From positions 5,672,711 through 5,736,710 of the forward strand of contig NZ_CP094669.1 in assembly GCF_022827545.1 (NCBI RefSeq): 64,000 bases of DNA, in the 5' to 3' direction. This stretch comes from Hymenobacter tibetensis (GTDB lineage Bacteria; Bacteroidota; Bacteroidia; Cytophagales; Hymenobacteraceae). Position 1 is the stretch's first letter, and each line of letters opens with the position of its first letter. Under the pieces are notes generated by a model that saw only the letters and a list, made by a program, of their open reading frames with translations, ran no database searches and had not been told where the DNA came from. Of the stretch, positions 1 to 8,034 are shown piece by piece. Position numbers and translations under genes: made by a program.

Positions 1-387
1 GCCCCTCCCTTCCCTCCTTTTCAGTTGTTGCGCTTCGATGGCTGCCACCGCGGCGACGAGGTGCATATTCAGCTGGGGGTCGGACCGCTCAGCACCCGCT
101 GGAACTCGCTCATCACCGACCACGGCACCACTCCCGATGGCACCTATTACTTCGTGGACAAAGGCCAGTTGCTACCGGTGCCGCTACGCTATTGGCAGCA
201 TCGGCACCTCATGCAACCCGCCCCAGGCGGAGGCTGCTTTATAGTGGAAGACATTGAATACCGCACCGCTTCGCCATTGTTGGACCGCCTGCTGTGGCCG
301 GTGATGTGGGCGCAGTTTGTATGGCGCCGGCCCATCTATCAGCGCCTGTTTGGCACGCCTGCCACGCCTAATGCTCAGGCCACCTGA
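1..387 (+). CDS. SRPBCC-family protein, 5' end cut by window edge
   Basis: The frame is open from base 1 (it reads APPFPPFQLLRFDG at the edge) to TGA at 385-387, so at least 128 residues remain and the true start lies upstream; the in-frame TTG at 25 is not a likely start. The pattern (FPPF..LLRFDG, a GD.V.I.L strand, an 'RW.S.IT.HG' strand, then 'PLRYW.H.H' and an amphipathic C-terminal helix ending in W..P.Y..LF) resembles Bacteroidota SRPBCC/START-like ligand-binding proteins. That fold binds hydrophobic ligands, but the ligand here cannot be told. The last 13 bases overlap the convergent Na/Pi-type transporter gene. Family call is by pattern recognition, moderately sure. Confidence 0.6.
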   Translation, partial: APPFPPFQLLRFDGCHRGDEVHIQLGVGPLSTRWNSLITDHGTTPDGTYYFVDKGQLLPVPLRYWQHRHLMQPAPGGGCFIVEDIEYRTASPLLDRLLWPVMWAQFVWRRPIYQRLFGTPATPNAQAT

Positions 388-1361
388 GGCTTCAGGGTGC
401 TGCTTGGCTGCGGGTCGGTGGTATCCGGCAGGGCCGCTTCAAGCAAACGCTGGCAGAGCGGCAATAGTGGGGCAAACAGCAACACGCCCGCTACATTGAA
501 CAGCACATGCGCGTGGGCAATTTGCCGGGCCACATCGGCATGGCCAGCCAGCAAAAGAACAAGGGCCGTGAACGGCTTGACTAGCAGCAGCCCCAAACTG
601 ATGCTGATTAGGTTGAATACCAGATGAAACACGCCCGTGCGAACGGCGGGCCGGCCGCGGCCTACGGTCGCCAGCAACGTATCGGAGCAGGTGCCTAGCT
701 CGGCGCCTAGCATCACGGCAATACCTGCCGGTAACGTCAGCAACCCTTTGCCTGCCAACTTGATAACCATGCCTAGCGTAGCCGACGAGGACTGCACCAG
801 CAGGGTAATGAGGGCCCCGGCGCCAGCACCCCGGACCGGATTTTCCAGCTTCAGCAGCCACGCCTGCACTCCTTTATATTCTTTGAGTGGGGCCGCTGCT
901 TCGCCAATAATAAACAAGCTGAAAAACAGCAGCCCGAAACAAAACAACGCCCGGCCGGCAGTGCGCCCGTTGCGTTTCTTGCTGAGGGAGAGCAACAGTA
1001 GCCCGGGCAACATGGCCAGCACCGCATATTGCCCTAAATCAAACGCAAACAATTGGCTGGAAATAGTGGTACCGATATTGGCCCCCAGCACTACGCCCAG
1101 CGAATTACGAAACGGCAACGCTCCGGCACTTACCAAAGCAATAACCAGAATGATAACCACCGACGAGGAATCGAGCAGGGTGGTAACCACCGTGCCGGTG
1201 ATGATGGCGGCCGGAATACTCTTGGTGCAGCGGTGCAGAATGTCTTTGGTCCGCTCGCCGGCCACGTGACGCAGGGCCAGCGCCAGCCGGCTCACCGCGT
1301 ACAAAAATAGTACGAGTCCGGAAGCAGCTAGCAAGCTGATAGAAAGCGGAGAAGAGGCCAT
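375..1361 (-). CDS. Na/Pi-cotransporter-family membrane protein (NptA/PF02690-like)
   Basis: This is a 328-residue polytopic inner-membrane protein with the internal duplication typical of type II Na/phosphate cotransporters. Repeat 1 has 'LDSSSVV' at about residues 63-69 followed by 'GANIGTT' at 93-99. Repeat 2 has 'QSSSATL' at 190-196 followed by 'GAELGT' at 219-224. In canonical members both repeats carry QSSSA, which lines the substrate path; here repeat 1 has Asp in place of Gln. The C-terminal PhoU-like cytoplasmic domain of longer NptA proteins is absent. It is likely to move phosphate or another anion with Na+, but the substrate is not certain. It is convergent with the upstream SRPBCC gene (13-base overlap). 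Start ATG at 1361 opens directly on the first hydrophobic segment. Confidence 0.75.
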   Translation of the reverse strand: MASSPLSISLLAASGLVLFLYAVSRLALALRHVAGERTKDILHRCTKSIPAAIITGTVVTTLLDSSSVVIILVIALVSAGALPFRNSLGVVLGANIGTTISSQLFAFDLGQYAVLAMLPGLLLLSLSKKRNGRTAGRALFCFGLLFFSLFIIGEAAAPLKEYKGVQAWLLKLENPVRGAGAGALITLLVQSSSATLGMVIKLAGKGLLTLPAGIAVMLGAELGTCSDTLLATVGRGRPAVRTGVFHLVFNLISISLGLLLVKPFTALVLLLAGHADVARQIAHAHVLFNVAGVLLFAPLLPLCQRLLEAALPDTTDPQPSSTLKPQVA

Positions 1362-1543
1362 ATGGGGAAGCTGGCTACGTAGGAAACCAACCGGTACCTT
1401 TCAACGCAGAGCTAGCACCGGATGCCACTGTTGGGTCATGAAGAAATTGTTACGTCACCCGACCCCACCGCTTTCACGTACCTTCCGTTATTCCGATATC
1501 TGGCAAGCTGCCGGATTCGTTTGCTTTCTCCTGCCGCTTTTCT

Positions 1544-2092
1544 ATGCTTATGCGCTTTCTGCCCGTCTGTCGGCCGTCGTTTCTTTCGTTGACATCTGGA
1601 ATCCTGCTGTTGCTGGGAGTGGGCACCTCTAGCTGTCAGAGCACCAAAGTGGCGTATCAGTTTCGGCCAGCGGCGGCCTCATCAACTGCCGCACGGGTGC
1701 CGAAGCCGAAGGCGCAACCCGCTCCTGCTGTTTTCGCGCAGCCTGTTTCAACTCCTGCGCCTGTTGTAGCAACCCCTTCTACTCCAGTCCGGATACCGGC
1801 ACGCCGCCTGGCTCGGCTCCAACGGCAAGTAGCTTCGGCTGTGGCAGTTGCTCCTAAGGCTGTAGTTCGGCTACGGCAGGAGTCGGCCACGCAAAAGGTG
1901 CAGCGGCACCAGGCCCGACCGCACAGCACCACGGAAGTCGGCTTAGGCACTACGGTGTTAGGGGTACTGGGGCTGGTTGTACTGCCCATTTCGCTGATCG
2001 GCCTGTTGATCTGGGGCGGACCTGTCTGGGCTATTCTGGCTGGACTTTCTGCGTTGGCTATCCTCGTTGCCTACCTCGATCCTTTCGGGTAA
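1544..2092 (+). CDS. hypothetical lipoprotein with Pro/Ala-rich middle and two C-terminal membrane segments
   Basis: 182 residues (or 180 from the in-frame ATG at 1550). The N-terminus is a signal peptide ending in a lipobox-like 'GTSSC' (Cys about residue 31), so a lipidated envelope protein is likely. The middle (about 40-130) is rich in Pro, Ala, Arg and Lys and looks unstructured. The last 50 residues form two hydrophobic helices separated by 'WGGP'. A TACCTTTC promoter-like octamer sits at 1395-1402. I do not recognise a family, and no function can be proposed. An overlapping 64-residue frame (1438-1632) was rejected. Confidence 0.6.
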   Translation: MLMRFLPVCRPSFLSLTSGILLLLGVGTSSCQSTKVAYQFRPAAASSTAARVPKPKAQPAPAVFAQPVSTPAPVVATPSTPVRIPARRLARLQRQVASAVAVAPKAVVRLRQESATQKVQRHQARPHSTTEVGLGTTVLGVLGLVVLPISLIGLLIWGGPVWAILAGLSALAILVAYLDPFG

Positions 2093-2154
2093 GCGACGCG
2101 CACCCCTGAACGCTTCAGTGGGTTGAAAGGCCGGATTTCTCCCAGAAAACTGCG

Positions 2155-2616
2155 CTACATATCGAGCACCATTTTCACGTCGGTGCGCTGGTAGGGGCTG
2201 GCGGGTACGGGCACATGGCGGAAGCCTAGCTTGCGGTACAGTGCCAGCGCGGGCACCAGGCGGGAATTCGACAGCAGCTCCACCTGACGGGCACCCAACT
2301 CACGCGCTTTCACAACGGCGGCTTTCCCCAGCGTATACCCAATACCAAGCCCTTGCACCGCCGGCGACACCGCCATTTTGGCTAGTTCAAACACGCCGTG
2401 CCCTTCGTTGAGCAAAGCGCACGTACCAACCAGGGCACCCTGGTATTCCGCCATCAGAATAGCGCCTCCGGGTTCCAAGATGTAGCGTTGCGGCTCGTCA
2501 AGCATTTGGTAATCTGGGGCTTCCATTGTAAAGAACTGCATTATCCACTCTTCGTTGAGCTTGCGAAACACTGGCTGGTGCGCCGGGATGTAGTCGAGGA
2601 TTTGGGTGGCGTGCAT
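2155..2616 (-). CDS. GNAT-family N-acetyltransferase
   Basis: 153 residues from the ATG at 2616; the frame stays open further upstream to 2814, but that part runs through the divergent promoter region and does not look coding. Core GNAT features are visible: a beta4 strand 'GALVGTCALL', then 'FELAKMAVSP' and the acetyl-CoA pyrophosphate loop 'VQGLGIGYTLGKA' (Q-x-x-G-x-G/A pattern), and a final 'ALALYRKLGF' helix-strand. The enzyme should transfer acetyl from acetyl-CoA to an amine; the acceptor is unknown. It is divergent from the RlmI-like gene, sharing the 2617-2791 intergenic region. Confidence 0.85.
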   Translation of the reverse strand: MHATQILDYIPAHQPVFRKLNEEWIMQFFTMEAPDYQMLDEPQRYILEPGGAILMAEYQGALVGTCALLNEGHGVFELAKMAVSPAVQGLGIGYTLGKAAVVKARELGARQVELLSNSRLVPALALYRKLGFRHVPVPASPYQRTDVKMVLDM

Positions 2617-2754
2617 GAGCAAACAAGATAGATTCTTCCACTGAAGATAGGACGGCCAACCCGCTACCTGCGTTTGGTAGGCGCAGCCAGGGGCTACTAC
2701 GTGTCTTTCATCAAAGGAATGGCCGGAGGTGAAGACCACCAAATGGCTTTGGCG

Positions 2755-2762
2755 TACCTTTG
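2755..2762 (+). promoter_or_regulatory. Bacteroidota-type minus-7 promoter element
   Basis: TACCTTTG matches the TAnnTTTG minus-7 consensus of Bacteroidota primary sigma factor promoters. It lies 30 bases before the ATG of the rRNA methyltransferase gene. No clear minus-33 TTG is seen at the usual spacing. Confidence 0.5.
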
Positions 2763-2791
2763 GGCTTTCTTGTTTTGTTTGCCTCCCCCTC

Positions 2792-3979
2792 ATGCCCGCT
2801 ACCATCACGCTCAAGCCCGGTAAAGACCAATCCCTCCGTCGTCGTCACCCGTGGGTGTTTTCGGGGGCCATTGCCCGCATGCAGGGCGAGGTAATAGAAG
2901 GCGAAGTGGTGCTGGTGCAAGCCTCGAACGGCGAGGTATTGGGCATGGGCCACTATGCACCCGGCTCTATTGCGGTGCGCATGCTGGACTTTGGCCCCGC
3001 CGCCCAGCTGCCCGACGCCAGCTTTTGGGAAGCTCGTATCCGCAACGCCTACCAGCTTCGGCAGGGCTTAGGCTTAACGGGCACCGGCAGCACCAACGTC
3101 TACCGCCTTACCCACGCCGAGGGCGACGGGCTGCCCGGCCTTATCATTGATGTGTACGGCGACGTAGCCGTGGTGCAGGCCCACAGCGCCGGCATGTACA
3201 AGGCGCGTCCGCTGATTGCGGCAGCATTGCAGGCGGTGATTCCCGGCCTCCGCGCCATCTACGACAAGAGCGCCGAAACCGTACCTACCAAAGCGGCTCC
3301 CGATGCCAAAAACGGCTACTTGCTGGGCGAAAGCAACGGCGCGGAGCATATTGTGCAGGAAAACGGCCATCCTTTCGCGGTGGATTGGGAAACGGGTCAG
3401 AAGACTGGTTTCTTCATCGACCAGCGCGACAATCGCAGCTTGCTAGCGCGCTACGCCCCTGGCCGCCGCGTGCTCAACACGTTCTGCTACACCGGTGGCT
3501 TTAGCTCCTACGCCCTGCAAGCTGGGGCCGAGCTAGTGCACTCCGTTGATTCCAGCAAGAAAGCCATCGAGCTAACCGAGCGCAACGCCGCCCTCACTGG
3601 CCTCGACAACAAGCACGCTGCCTACGCCGAAGACGTGTTCAGCTTCCTGAAAAGCAGCCAGGAGCAGTACGATCTTATCGTGCTCGACCCACCGGCGTTT
3701 GCCAAGCACCTCTCGGCCCGCCACAACGCTTTGATGGGCTACAAGCGCCTCAATGCCGCTGGTATCAAGCAGATTGCGCCGGGCGGACTACTCTTCACGT
3801 TCAGCTGTTCGCAGGTGGTATCGGCCGAGCTGTTTGAGGGCGCCGTGCTGGCGGCTGCTATCGAAGCAGGCCGTCCCGCCCGCATCCTGCACCGCCTCAC
3901 CCAACCCGCCGACCACCCCGTGAGCTTGTTCCATCCCGAGGGCGAGTACCTCAAGGGGCTGGTACTGGCCGTGGAGTAG
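2792..3979 (+). CDS. rlmI: 23S rRNA cytosine-C5 methyltransferase, RlmI-like
   Basis: 395 residues, matching the 396 of E. coli RlmI. The ATG at 2792 ('MPATITLKPG') is chosen because the family starts there; the frame continues upstream through the promoter. Order: N-terminal PUA RNA-binding domain (about 1-75, 'RRHPWVFSGAI'), a linker domain, then a Rossmann methyltransferase with the SAM motif 'VLNTFCYTGGFSSYA', the 'LDPPAFAK' motif near residue 298 and the 'FSCSQVVS' cysteine motif near 338, ending in 'HPEGEYLKGL'. RlmI makes m5C1962 in 23S rRNA. RlmK/L-like proteins share the fold, but length and the PUA domain favour RlmI. It stands alone behind its own TACCTTTG promoter. Confidence 0.85.
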   Translation: MPATITLKPGKDQSLRRRHPWVFSGAIARMQGEVIEGEVVLVQASNGEVLGMGHYAPGSIAVRMLDFGPAAQLPDASFWEARIRNAYQLRQGLGLTGTGSTNVYRLTHAEGDGLPGLIIDVYGDVAVVQAHSAGMYKARPLIAAALQAVIPGLRAIYDKSAETVPTKAAPDAKNGYLLGESNGAEHIVQENGHPFAVDWETGQKTGFFIDQRDNRSLLARYAPGRRVLNTFCYTGGFSSYALQAGAELVHSVDSSKKAIELTERNAALTGLDNKHAAYAEDVFSFLKSSQEQYDLIVLDPPAFAKHLSARHNALMGYKRLNAAGIKQIAPGGLLFTFSCSQVVSAELFEGAVLAAAIEAGRPARILHRLTQPADHPVSLFHPEGEYLKGLVLAVE

Positions 3980-4003
3980 CAGCCAGGGTAGCAGTTGCTT
4001 GGC

Positions 4004-4720
4004 TTATGCTCCTGCCTTCCGTAGCCGGGGCATAGCTTTCAACGCCTTCTTCACCAAATGGTCGGTAACGTAACCGGAACTCGGTTGAAAGAAGCCGGGA
4101 GTACCCCGCTCAGTGTGCTTCGAAACCACTTCCCCAGTGGCCCGATATACGGTTAGATCTACCCTCACTTCTTCGATAAAACCCGACGCAGTAGGCACCA
4201 AGGTAACAGTAGCGGGCGTGGTAGACTCAGCGGCTACTGCCTGCACCTGTTGCAGCGCCCCGTGGAATATTCGCTGATGATACACGTGCGTGACCACTAC
4301 CAGCGCACTCTTTTCACTAGCCGCCAAAGAACGGGCCCAAACGGCATCTGACTGCATGGCAGTAACAGGCTTCGCGGTTTCACCGGGTATCGCCACGGTG
4401 GCTTTGCGGGCGTGCTTCAGAAACCATACCTGCAACCGGTCATGGATTTGGTTGGCCTCGGCAGCGGCCACAATAGGCTCCGGGAGCAATATAGAACCAT
4501 TGGGCGGGGTAACGATGTACGACACGATGGGTAGAGGCAACGCCACTATAAGTGCGGCTCCTGTAGCACCAGAAGATGTAGTGTGCGGGGGCAACCACTC
4601 GACAGCAAGGCCACCAGGGCAACCATCATGGGCGGATGTGTAAAAGAAGAAAACATATAGCAGCTGATAATGGTAGAACGGGTAACCTATTTTCGGGTAC
4701 TGAGGCCAGCATGATGCCAT
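4004..4720 (-). CDS. hypothetical protein
   Basis: Up to 238 residues, no family recognised. The C-terminal two thirds (from about residue 85, 'EANQIHDRLQVWFLKHARKA', to the end) has normal composition for a soluble or periplasmic protein. Residues 50-75 form a hydrophobic stretch ('ALIVALPLPIVSYIV') that could be a membrane anchor. The first 45 residues (many Tyr, Phe, His, Cys) look less like protein, so the true start may be internal, or an N-terminal frameshift may exist. It is convergent with rlmI (24-base gap) and divergent from the CrtD-like gene. Confidence 0.45.
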   Translation of the reverse strand: MASCWPQYPKIGYPFYHYQLLYVFFFYTSAHDGCPGGLAVEWLPPHTTSSGATGAALIVALPLPIVSYIVTPPNGSILLPEPIVAAAEANQIHDRLQVWFLKHARKATVAIPGETAKPVTAMQSDAVWARSLAASEKSALVVVTHVYHQRIFHGALQQVQAVAAESTTPATVTLVPTASGFIEEVRVDLTVYRATGEVVSKHTERGTPGFFQPSSGYVTDHLVKKALKAMPRLRKAGA

Positions 4721-4767
4721 TGTCAGTACATGCCCCGCTGCTGGCTATTACATTTTAATTGCGCTGT

Positions 4768-6270
4768 TTGAAAGCCACTTCCATTACACCTGCTTCCCAG
4801 CCTGCGGCCATTGTTGGGGCGGGCATTGGCGGTATTGCCACCGCCGTACGGTTGGCTGTGCGCGGGCACCGCGTTACGGTGTTTGAGGCGCAGGAAAGCT
4901 TTGGGGGCAAAATGCACCAGTTGGAGCTGCCGGGCGGCTACCGGTTCGATGGGGGGCCGTCGTTGTTTACGCTGCCGCACCTCGTCGATGAGCTGTTTGA
5001 GCTAGCGGGCCGCAACCCCGCCGTTTACTTCCGCTACCAGCGCCTCGACCCGATTACGCAGTATTTTTTCGCCGATGGTACCCGCCTCACGGCCTGGGCC
5101 GACGAAGAGAAATTTGCGGCCGAAGTGGAAACCAAGCTGCACGTCCCGGCCGCCGACGTGCTGGCTTTTCTGAAGCGCAGCCGCCACGCCTACTCGGCCA
5201 CGGCGGATACGTTCCTGCAAAAATCGTTGCACAAAGTCGGCACCTACCTCAGCCCCGATGTGCTGAAAGCCATGGCGGCAGTGCCTCAGCTTGGCTTACT
5301 GGAAACCATGCACCAGCGCCATCAGGCGGCCTTCCCGCAGGATGCACGCCTTGTGCAGCTCTTCGACCGGTTTGCCACCTACAACGGCTCCGACCCCTAC
5401 CAGGCACCGGCCACGCTCAGCATGATTCCGCACCTCGAGCATGGGCTGGGCGCGTTCTACCCCGAAGGCGGCATCTATGCCATTGCACAAAGCCTGGTGC
5501 GGCTAGCCGAAGAACTAGGGGTAGAGTTTCGCTACCAAGAACCCGTGCTGGAAATTCTAACGGCGGAAGGCCGCGTAACGGGTGTCCGTACCGAGCAAGA
5601 TGTGTACGATGTCGGGCTGGTGGTCAGCAACATGGACGTGGTGCCTACCTACCGCCGGCTGCTGCCTACGCAGCCTGCCCCGGAGCGTACGCTCAGCCAG
5701 CCACGGTCGTCCTCGGCCCTGATTTTCTATTGGGGAGTGGCGCGGCGGTTTCCGGAGTTGGGGGTGCACAACATCTTTTTTTCGGAAAATTATCAGCAGG
5801 AATTCGAGGCTATCTTTCAGCAAAAGACCGTTAGCCCCGACCCTACGGTGTACGTCAACATCACGAGCGGCCACACGCCCGCCGATGCGCCACCCGGCCA
5901 CGAAAACTGGTTTGTGATGGTGAACGTACCCCATGACCAAGGCCAGGATTGGTCGGCCCTCATCAACCAAACCCGGCAAGCCGTGCTAGCGCGCGTCAGC
6001 CGGGCTCTGGGTACCGATGTAGCCGCGCTGATCCGGGCCGAGCACGTGTGGGACCCGCCGGGTATTGCCGCGCGTACGTCGTCGTTTGGGGGAGCCTTGT
6101 ATGGCAGTTCCAGCAACAACACCATGGCAGCTTTTCTGCGGCATCCCAACTTTTCGCGGAAGCTGGAAGGGCTGTACTTTTGCGGCGGCTCGGTGCACCC
6201 AGGTGGCGGCATTCCGTTGTGCCTGCTCTCGGCCCGCATCGTTTCCGACTTAGTTAAGAACGAGAAATGA
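4768..6270 (+). CDS. crtD: CrtD-like carotenoid desaturase (1-hydroxycarotenoid 3,4-desaturase)
   Basis: 500 residues. No ATG fits: the frame opens with TTG codons at 4759 and 4768, and 4768 ('MKATSITPASQPA') puts the FAD-binding strand 'AAIVGAGIGGIATAV' (GxGxxG, residues 17-22) at the normal distance. 'FEAQESFGGKM' completes the dinucleotide-binding fold. The C-terminal CrtI signature 'YFCGGSVHPGGGIPL' (about 472-486) is present. The CrtI family includes phytoene desaturases; assignment to CrtD rests on the CruF-like hydratase gene 78 bases downstream, since hydration then 3,4-desaturation of the psi end group is the known route to myxol, saproxanthin and flexirubin-free red pigments in Cytophagales. 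A phytoene desaturase role cannot be excluded. Confidence 0.75.
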   Translation: MKATSITPASQPAAIVGAGIGGIATAVRLAVRGHRVTVFEAQESFGGKMHQLELPGGYRFDGGPSLFTLPHLVDELFELAGRNPAVYFRYQRLDPITQYFFADGTRLTAWADEEKFAAEVETKLHVPAADVLAFLKRSRHAYSATADTFLQKSLHKVGTYLSPDVLKAMAAVPQLGLLETMHQRHQAAFPQDARLVQLFDRFATYNGSDPYQAPATLSMIPHLEHGLGAFYPEGGIYAIAQSLVRLAEELGVEFRYQEPVLEILTAEGRVTGVRTEQDVYDVGLVVSNMDVVPTYRRLLPTQPAPERTLSQPRSSSALIFYWGVARRFPELGVHNIFFSENYQQEFEAIFQQKTVSPDPTVYVNITSGHTPADAPPGHENWFVMVNVPHDQGQDWSALINQTRQAVLARVSRALGTDVAALIRAEHVWDPPGIAARTSSFGGALYGSSSNNTMAAFLRHPNFSRKLEGLYFCGGSVHPGGGIPLCLLSARIVSDLVKNEK

Positions 6271-6348
6271 CAAACGAAAAAGGGGCCTGAAACGTCAACA
6301 GACGCAGCCCCGCGTTGCTTTTCTCTTCTTGATTCATACTTCCTTTCT

Positions 6349-7032
6349 ATGCCCGATCCAACTCAACAATATCCAGCCCCAGCCACCACACAGTTGGCCG
6401 CTCAGCAACGACGGCTGCGTATTGCACAAGGCATTCTGCTTTTGTTTCATGTAACGGGCTTCATCGGCCTTGGCTTCTCCCAAGATCCTTCGTTCTACTT
6501 GCAGTTTGTGCCCCTCAATCTGCTGCTCACGGTTGGGCTGCTGCTGGCGTTTCAACCACAGCGCAACATCACGTTCGTGTGGTTCTGCCTCGTGACTATG
6601 GCCGTGGGCTTCTTTGTGGAAGTAGCTGGTATCCGAACGGGGTTGCTGTTTGGCCAGTATGAATACGGCCCAACTCTGGGTAGTAAGTGGTTAGGCGTTC
6701 CCTTGATCATTGGGGTGAACTGGCTGATGCTCACTTACACCACGGGTATTCTGGCGCGCTACCTGCCATTGCCAGCCTTCGGCCGAGCCTTGGTGGCTAC
6801 GTTCCTGATGGTAGGCCTCGATGTGTGTTTGGAGCCCATAGCCGTTCGTTACGACTTCTGGCAGTGGCGTTTCGACGTAATTCCTTTCCTCAATTTCAAA
6901 GGATGGTTTATCGTCTCACTTATCTTACAGGTGTTTTTCAACCGCTCGGATTTTGTGAAGCGTAACGACTTGGCTCCCTTCGTGTACATGGTGCAGCTGT
7001 TGTTCTTTTTCGGCCTGAGTTTTTTAGGCTAA
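6349..7032 (+). CDS. cruF: CruF-like carotenoid 1,2-hydratase, integral membrane protein
   Basis: 227 residues with about six hydrophobic helices. The DUF422/CruF pattern is clear: 'EVAGIRTGLLFGQYEYG' (91-107), then 'LGVPLIIGVNWLML' (115-128), and a late 'DVCLEPIAVRYDFWQW'. CruF adds water across the C-1,2 double bond of acyclic carotenoid ends in the membrane, giving the 1-hydroxy group that CrtD needs for 3,4-desaturation. It follows the CrtD-like gene by 78 bases in the same direction and is probably cotranscribed. The bisanhydrobacterioruberin hydratase of archaea is in the same family, so the exact substrate is inferred. Confidence 0.8.
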   Translation: MPDPTQQYPAPATTQLAAQQRRLRIAQGILLLFHVTGFIGLGFSQDPSFYLQFVPLNLLLTVGLLLAFQPQRNITFVWFCLVTMAVGFFVEVAGIRTGLLFGQYEYGPTLGSKWLGVPLIIGVNWLMLTYTTGILARYLPLPAFGRALVATFLMVGLDVCLEPIAVRYDFWQWRFDVIPFLNFKGWFIVSLILQVFFNRSDFVKRNDLAPFVYMVQLLFFFGLSFLG

Positions 7033-7128
7033 CGCATTCAGTGAAAATAACTTCGTTTAGGAATACTATTTGCTAGTGCTAATTACGTTAACATCCGAAG
7101 CCCACGTCTCATCCAATTAGTTTCTCCT

Positions 7129-7740
7129 ATGGAGCAAGTAGTACTCCATCAATTACTTGATAAAGCAAACCTATTGTTCCGGTCCGTGGGATTAGGTCTT
7201 TTGCACGAAGAGCAAATAGCCGTGGCGCTGGACCTAAGCTTGCTGGCATTTCGGAACCAGTTCGGGTCCAAAGCAGAGCTAGTTACGCAGGTTATTCGCC
7301 GCAACTTAGAGCGGCAGCGTTACGAGCACGACCAGCTATTCGGCAACTTAGGTACACCGGTGGAATGTCTGCTGGCGTTGCTCCACCACAGTCTTCACGA
7401 GTTGCGCCGCTCGCCCCACTACGACTACCATGTGATGCGTGACCAATATCCGCAGGCTTGGAATGCTATTCAGGACTACCTGGAGCAGTACTCGTACCCG
7501 CTGCTCACGCGTTTGCTGCAGGAAGGCATCATCGAAGGGCAGTTCCGCGCCGACCTCAACGCACCATTTATTGCCCGCATCATGCTGGCACAGTTCAGCC
7601 TCGTAGTCAATGAGCAACTCTTCCCCCCTGACTACAACAACCTGGCTGATGTGTACCGCAACATCTTCTTTTATTATGTACGTGGCCTTTGCACCGAAGA
7701 AGGTGCCCGTCTGGCTACCACGCACTTTCTTCGCATGTAG
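7129..7740 (+). CDS. TetR-like transcriptional regulator
   Basis: 203 residues. The N-terminal 50 residues resemble a TetR helix-turn-helix ('HEEQIAVALDLSLLAFRNQFGSKAELVTQVI', ending in the usual F..K.EL...V), followed by an all-helical ligand/dimer domain with a long 'YRNIFFYYVRGLCTEEG' C-terminal helix. The recognition helix is less canonical than usual. It lies 96 bases after the CruF-like gene on the same strand, so control of the pigment genes is possible but not shown. Ligand and operator are unknown. Confidence 0.7.
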   Translation: MEQVVLHQLLDKANLLFRSVGLGLLHEEQIAVALDLSLLAFRNQFGSKAELVTQVIRRNLERQRYEHDQLFGNLGTPVECLLALLHHSLHELRRSPHYDYHVMRDQYPQAWNAIQDYLEQYSYPLLTRLLQEGIIEGQFRADLNAPFIARIMLAQFSLVVNEQLFPPDYNNLADVYRNIFFYYVRGLCTEEGARLATTHFLRM

Positions 7741-7769
7741 TGAGCGAGGTTTGTCTGCCAGCGCGGACA

Positions 7770-7831
7770 GTCCCTACAAACCAATCGGGCCCCGACTTCT
7801 TGAAGTCGGGGCCCGATTGGTTTGTAGGGAC
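7770..7831. repeat. perfect 30-bp inverted repeat between TetR and esterase genes
   Basis: Arms 7770-7799 and 7802-7831 are exact reverse complements over 30 bases, with a two-base TT centre. The arms begin GTCCCTACAAACC and end CCCCGACTTC. No T-tract follows on either strand, so it is not a textbook terminator, although such a hairpin just after the TetR stop could still end transcription or protect the mRNA 3' end. The rest of the 7741-8034 gap shows nothing else. Confidence 0.75.
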
Positions 7832-8034
7832 CATAGACCACCTTGCGCAGGAACCCACAACCCTTCCTAGTCGTTTGGTTTAGTGTAACCCGGAGCATAT
7901 CAATGGCCTGTTGGCCTTTGCTTCCCTCCTACTGATTTCACGCTCGTTAACAGCCACTTACACTTGCTCAGCGCAGCTCGGCAGCTTGTGCTAGGCGTAG
8001 CGTTGCGCGGGTCTTTCCACTGCTTTTCCTTTCT

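Noticed and set aside
1438..1632. 64-residue ORF starting MKKLLRHP
   Set aside because: It overlaps the lipoprotein gene in another frame, and the protein lacks a plausible domain. Kept out despite the upstream TACCTTTC.
4004..4720. Frameshift in the hypothetical gene
   Set aside because: The N-terminal 45 residues look unusual, but no alternative frame gives a better continuation, so a late start is as likely.
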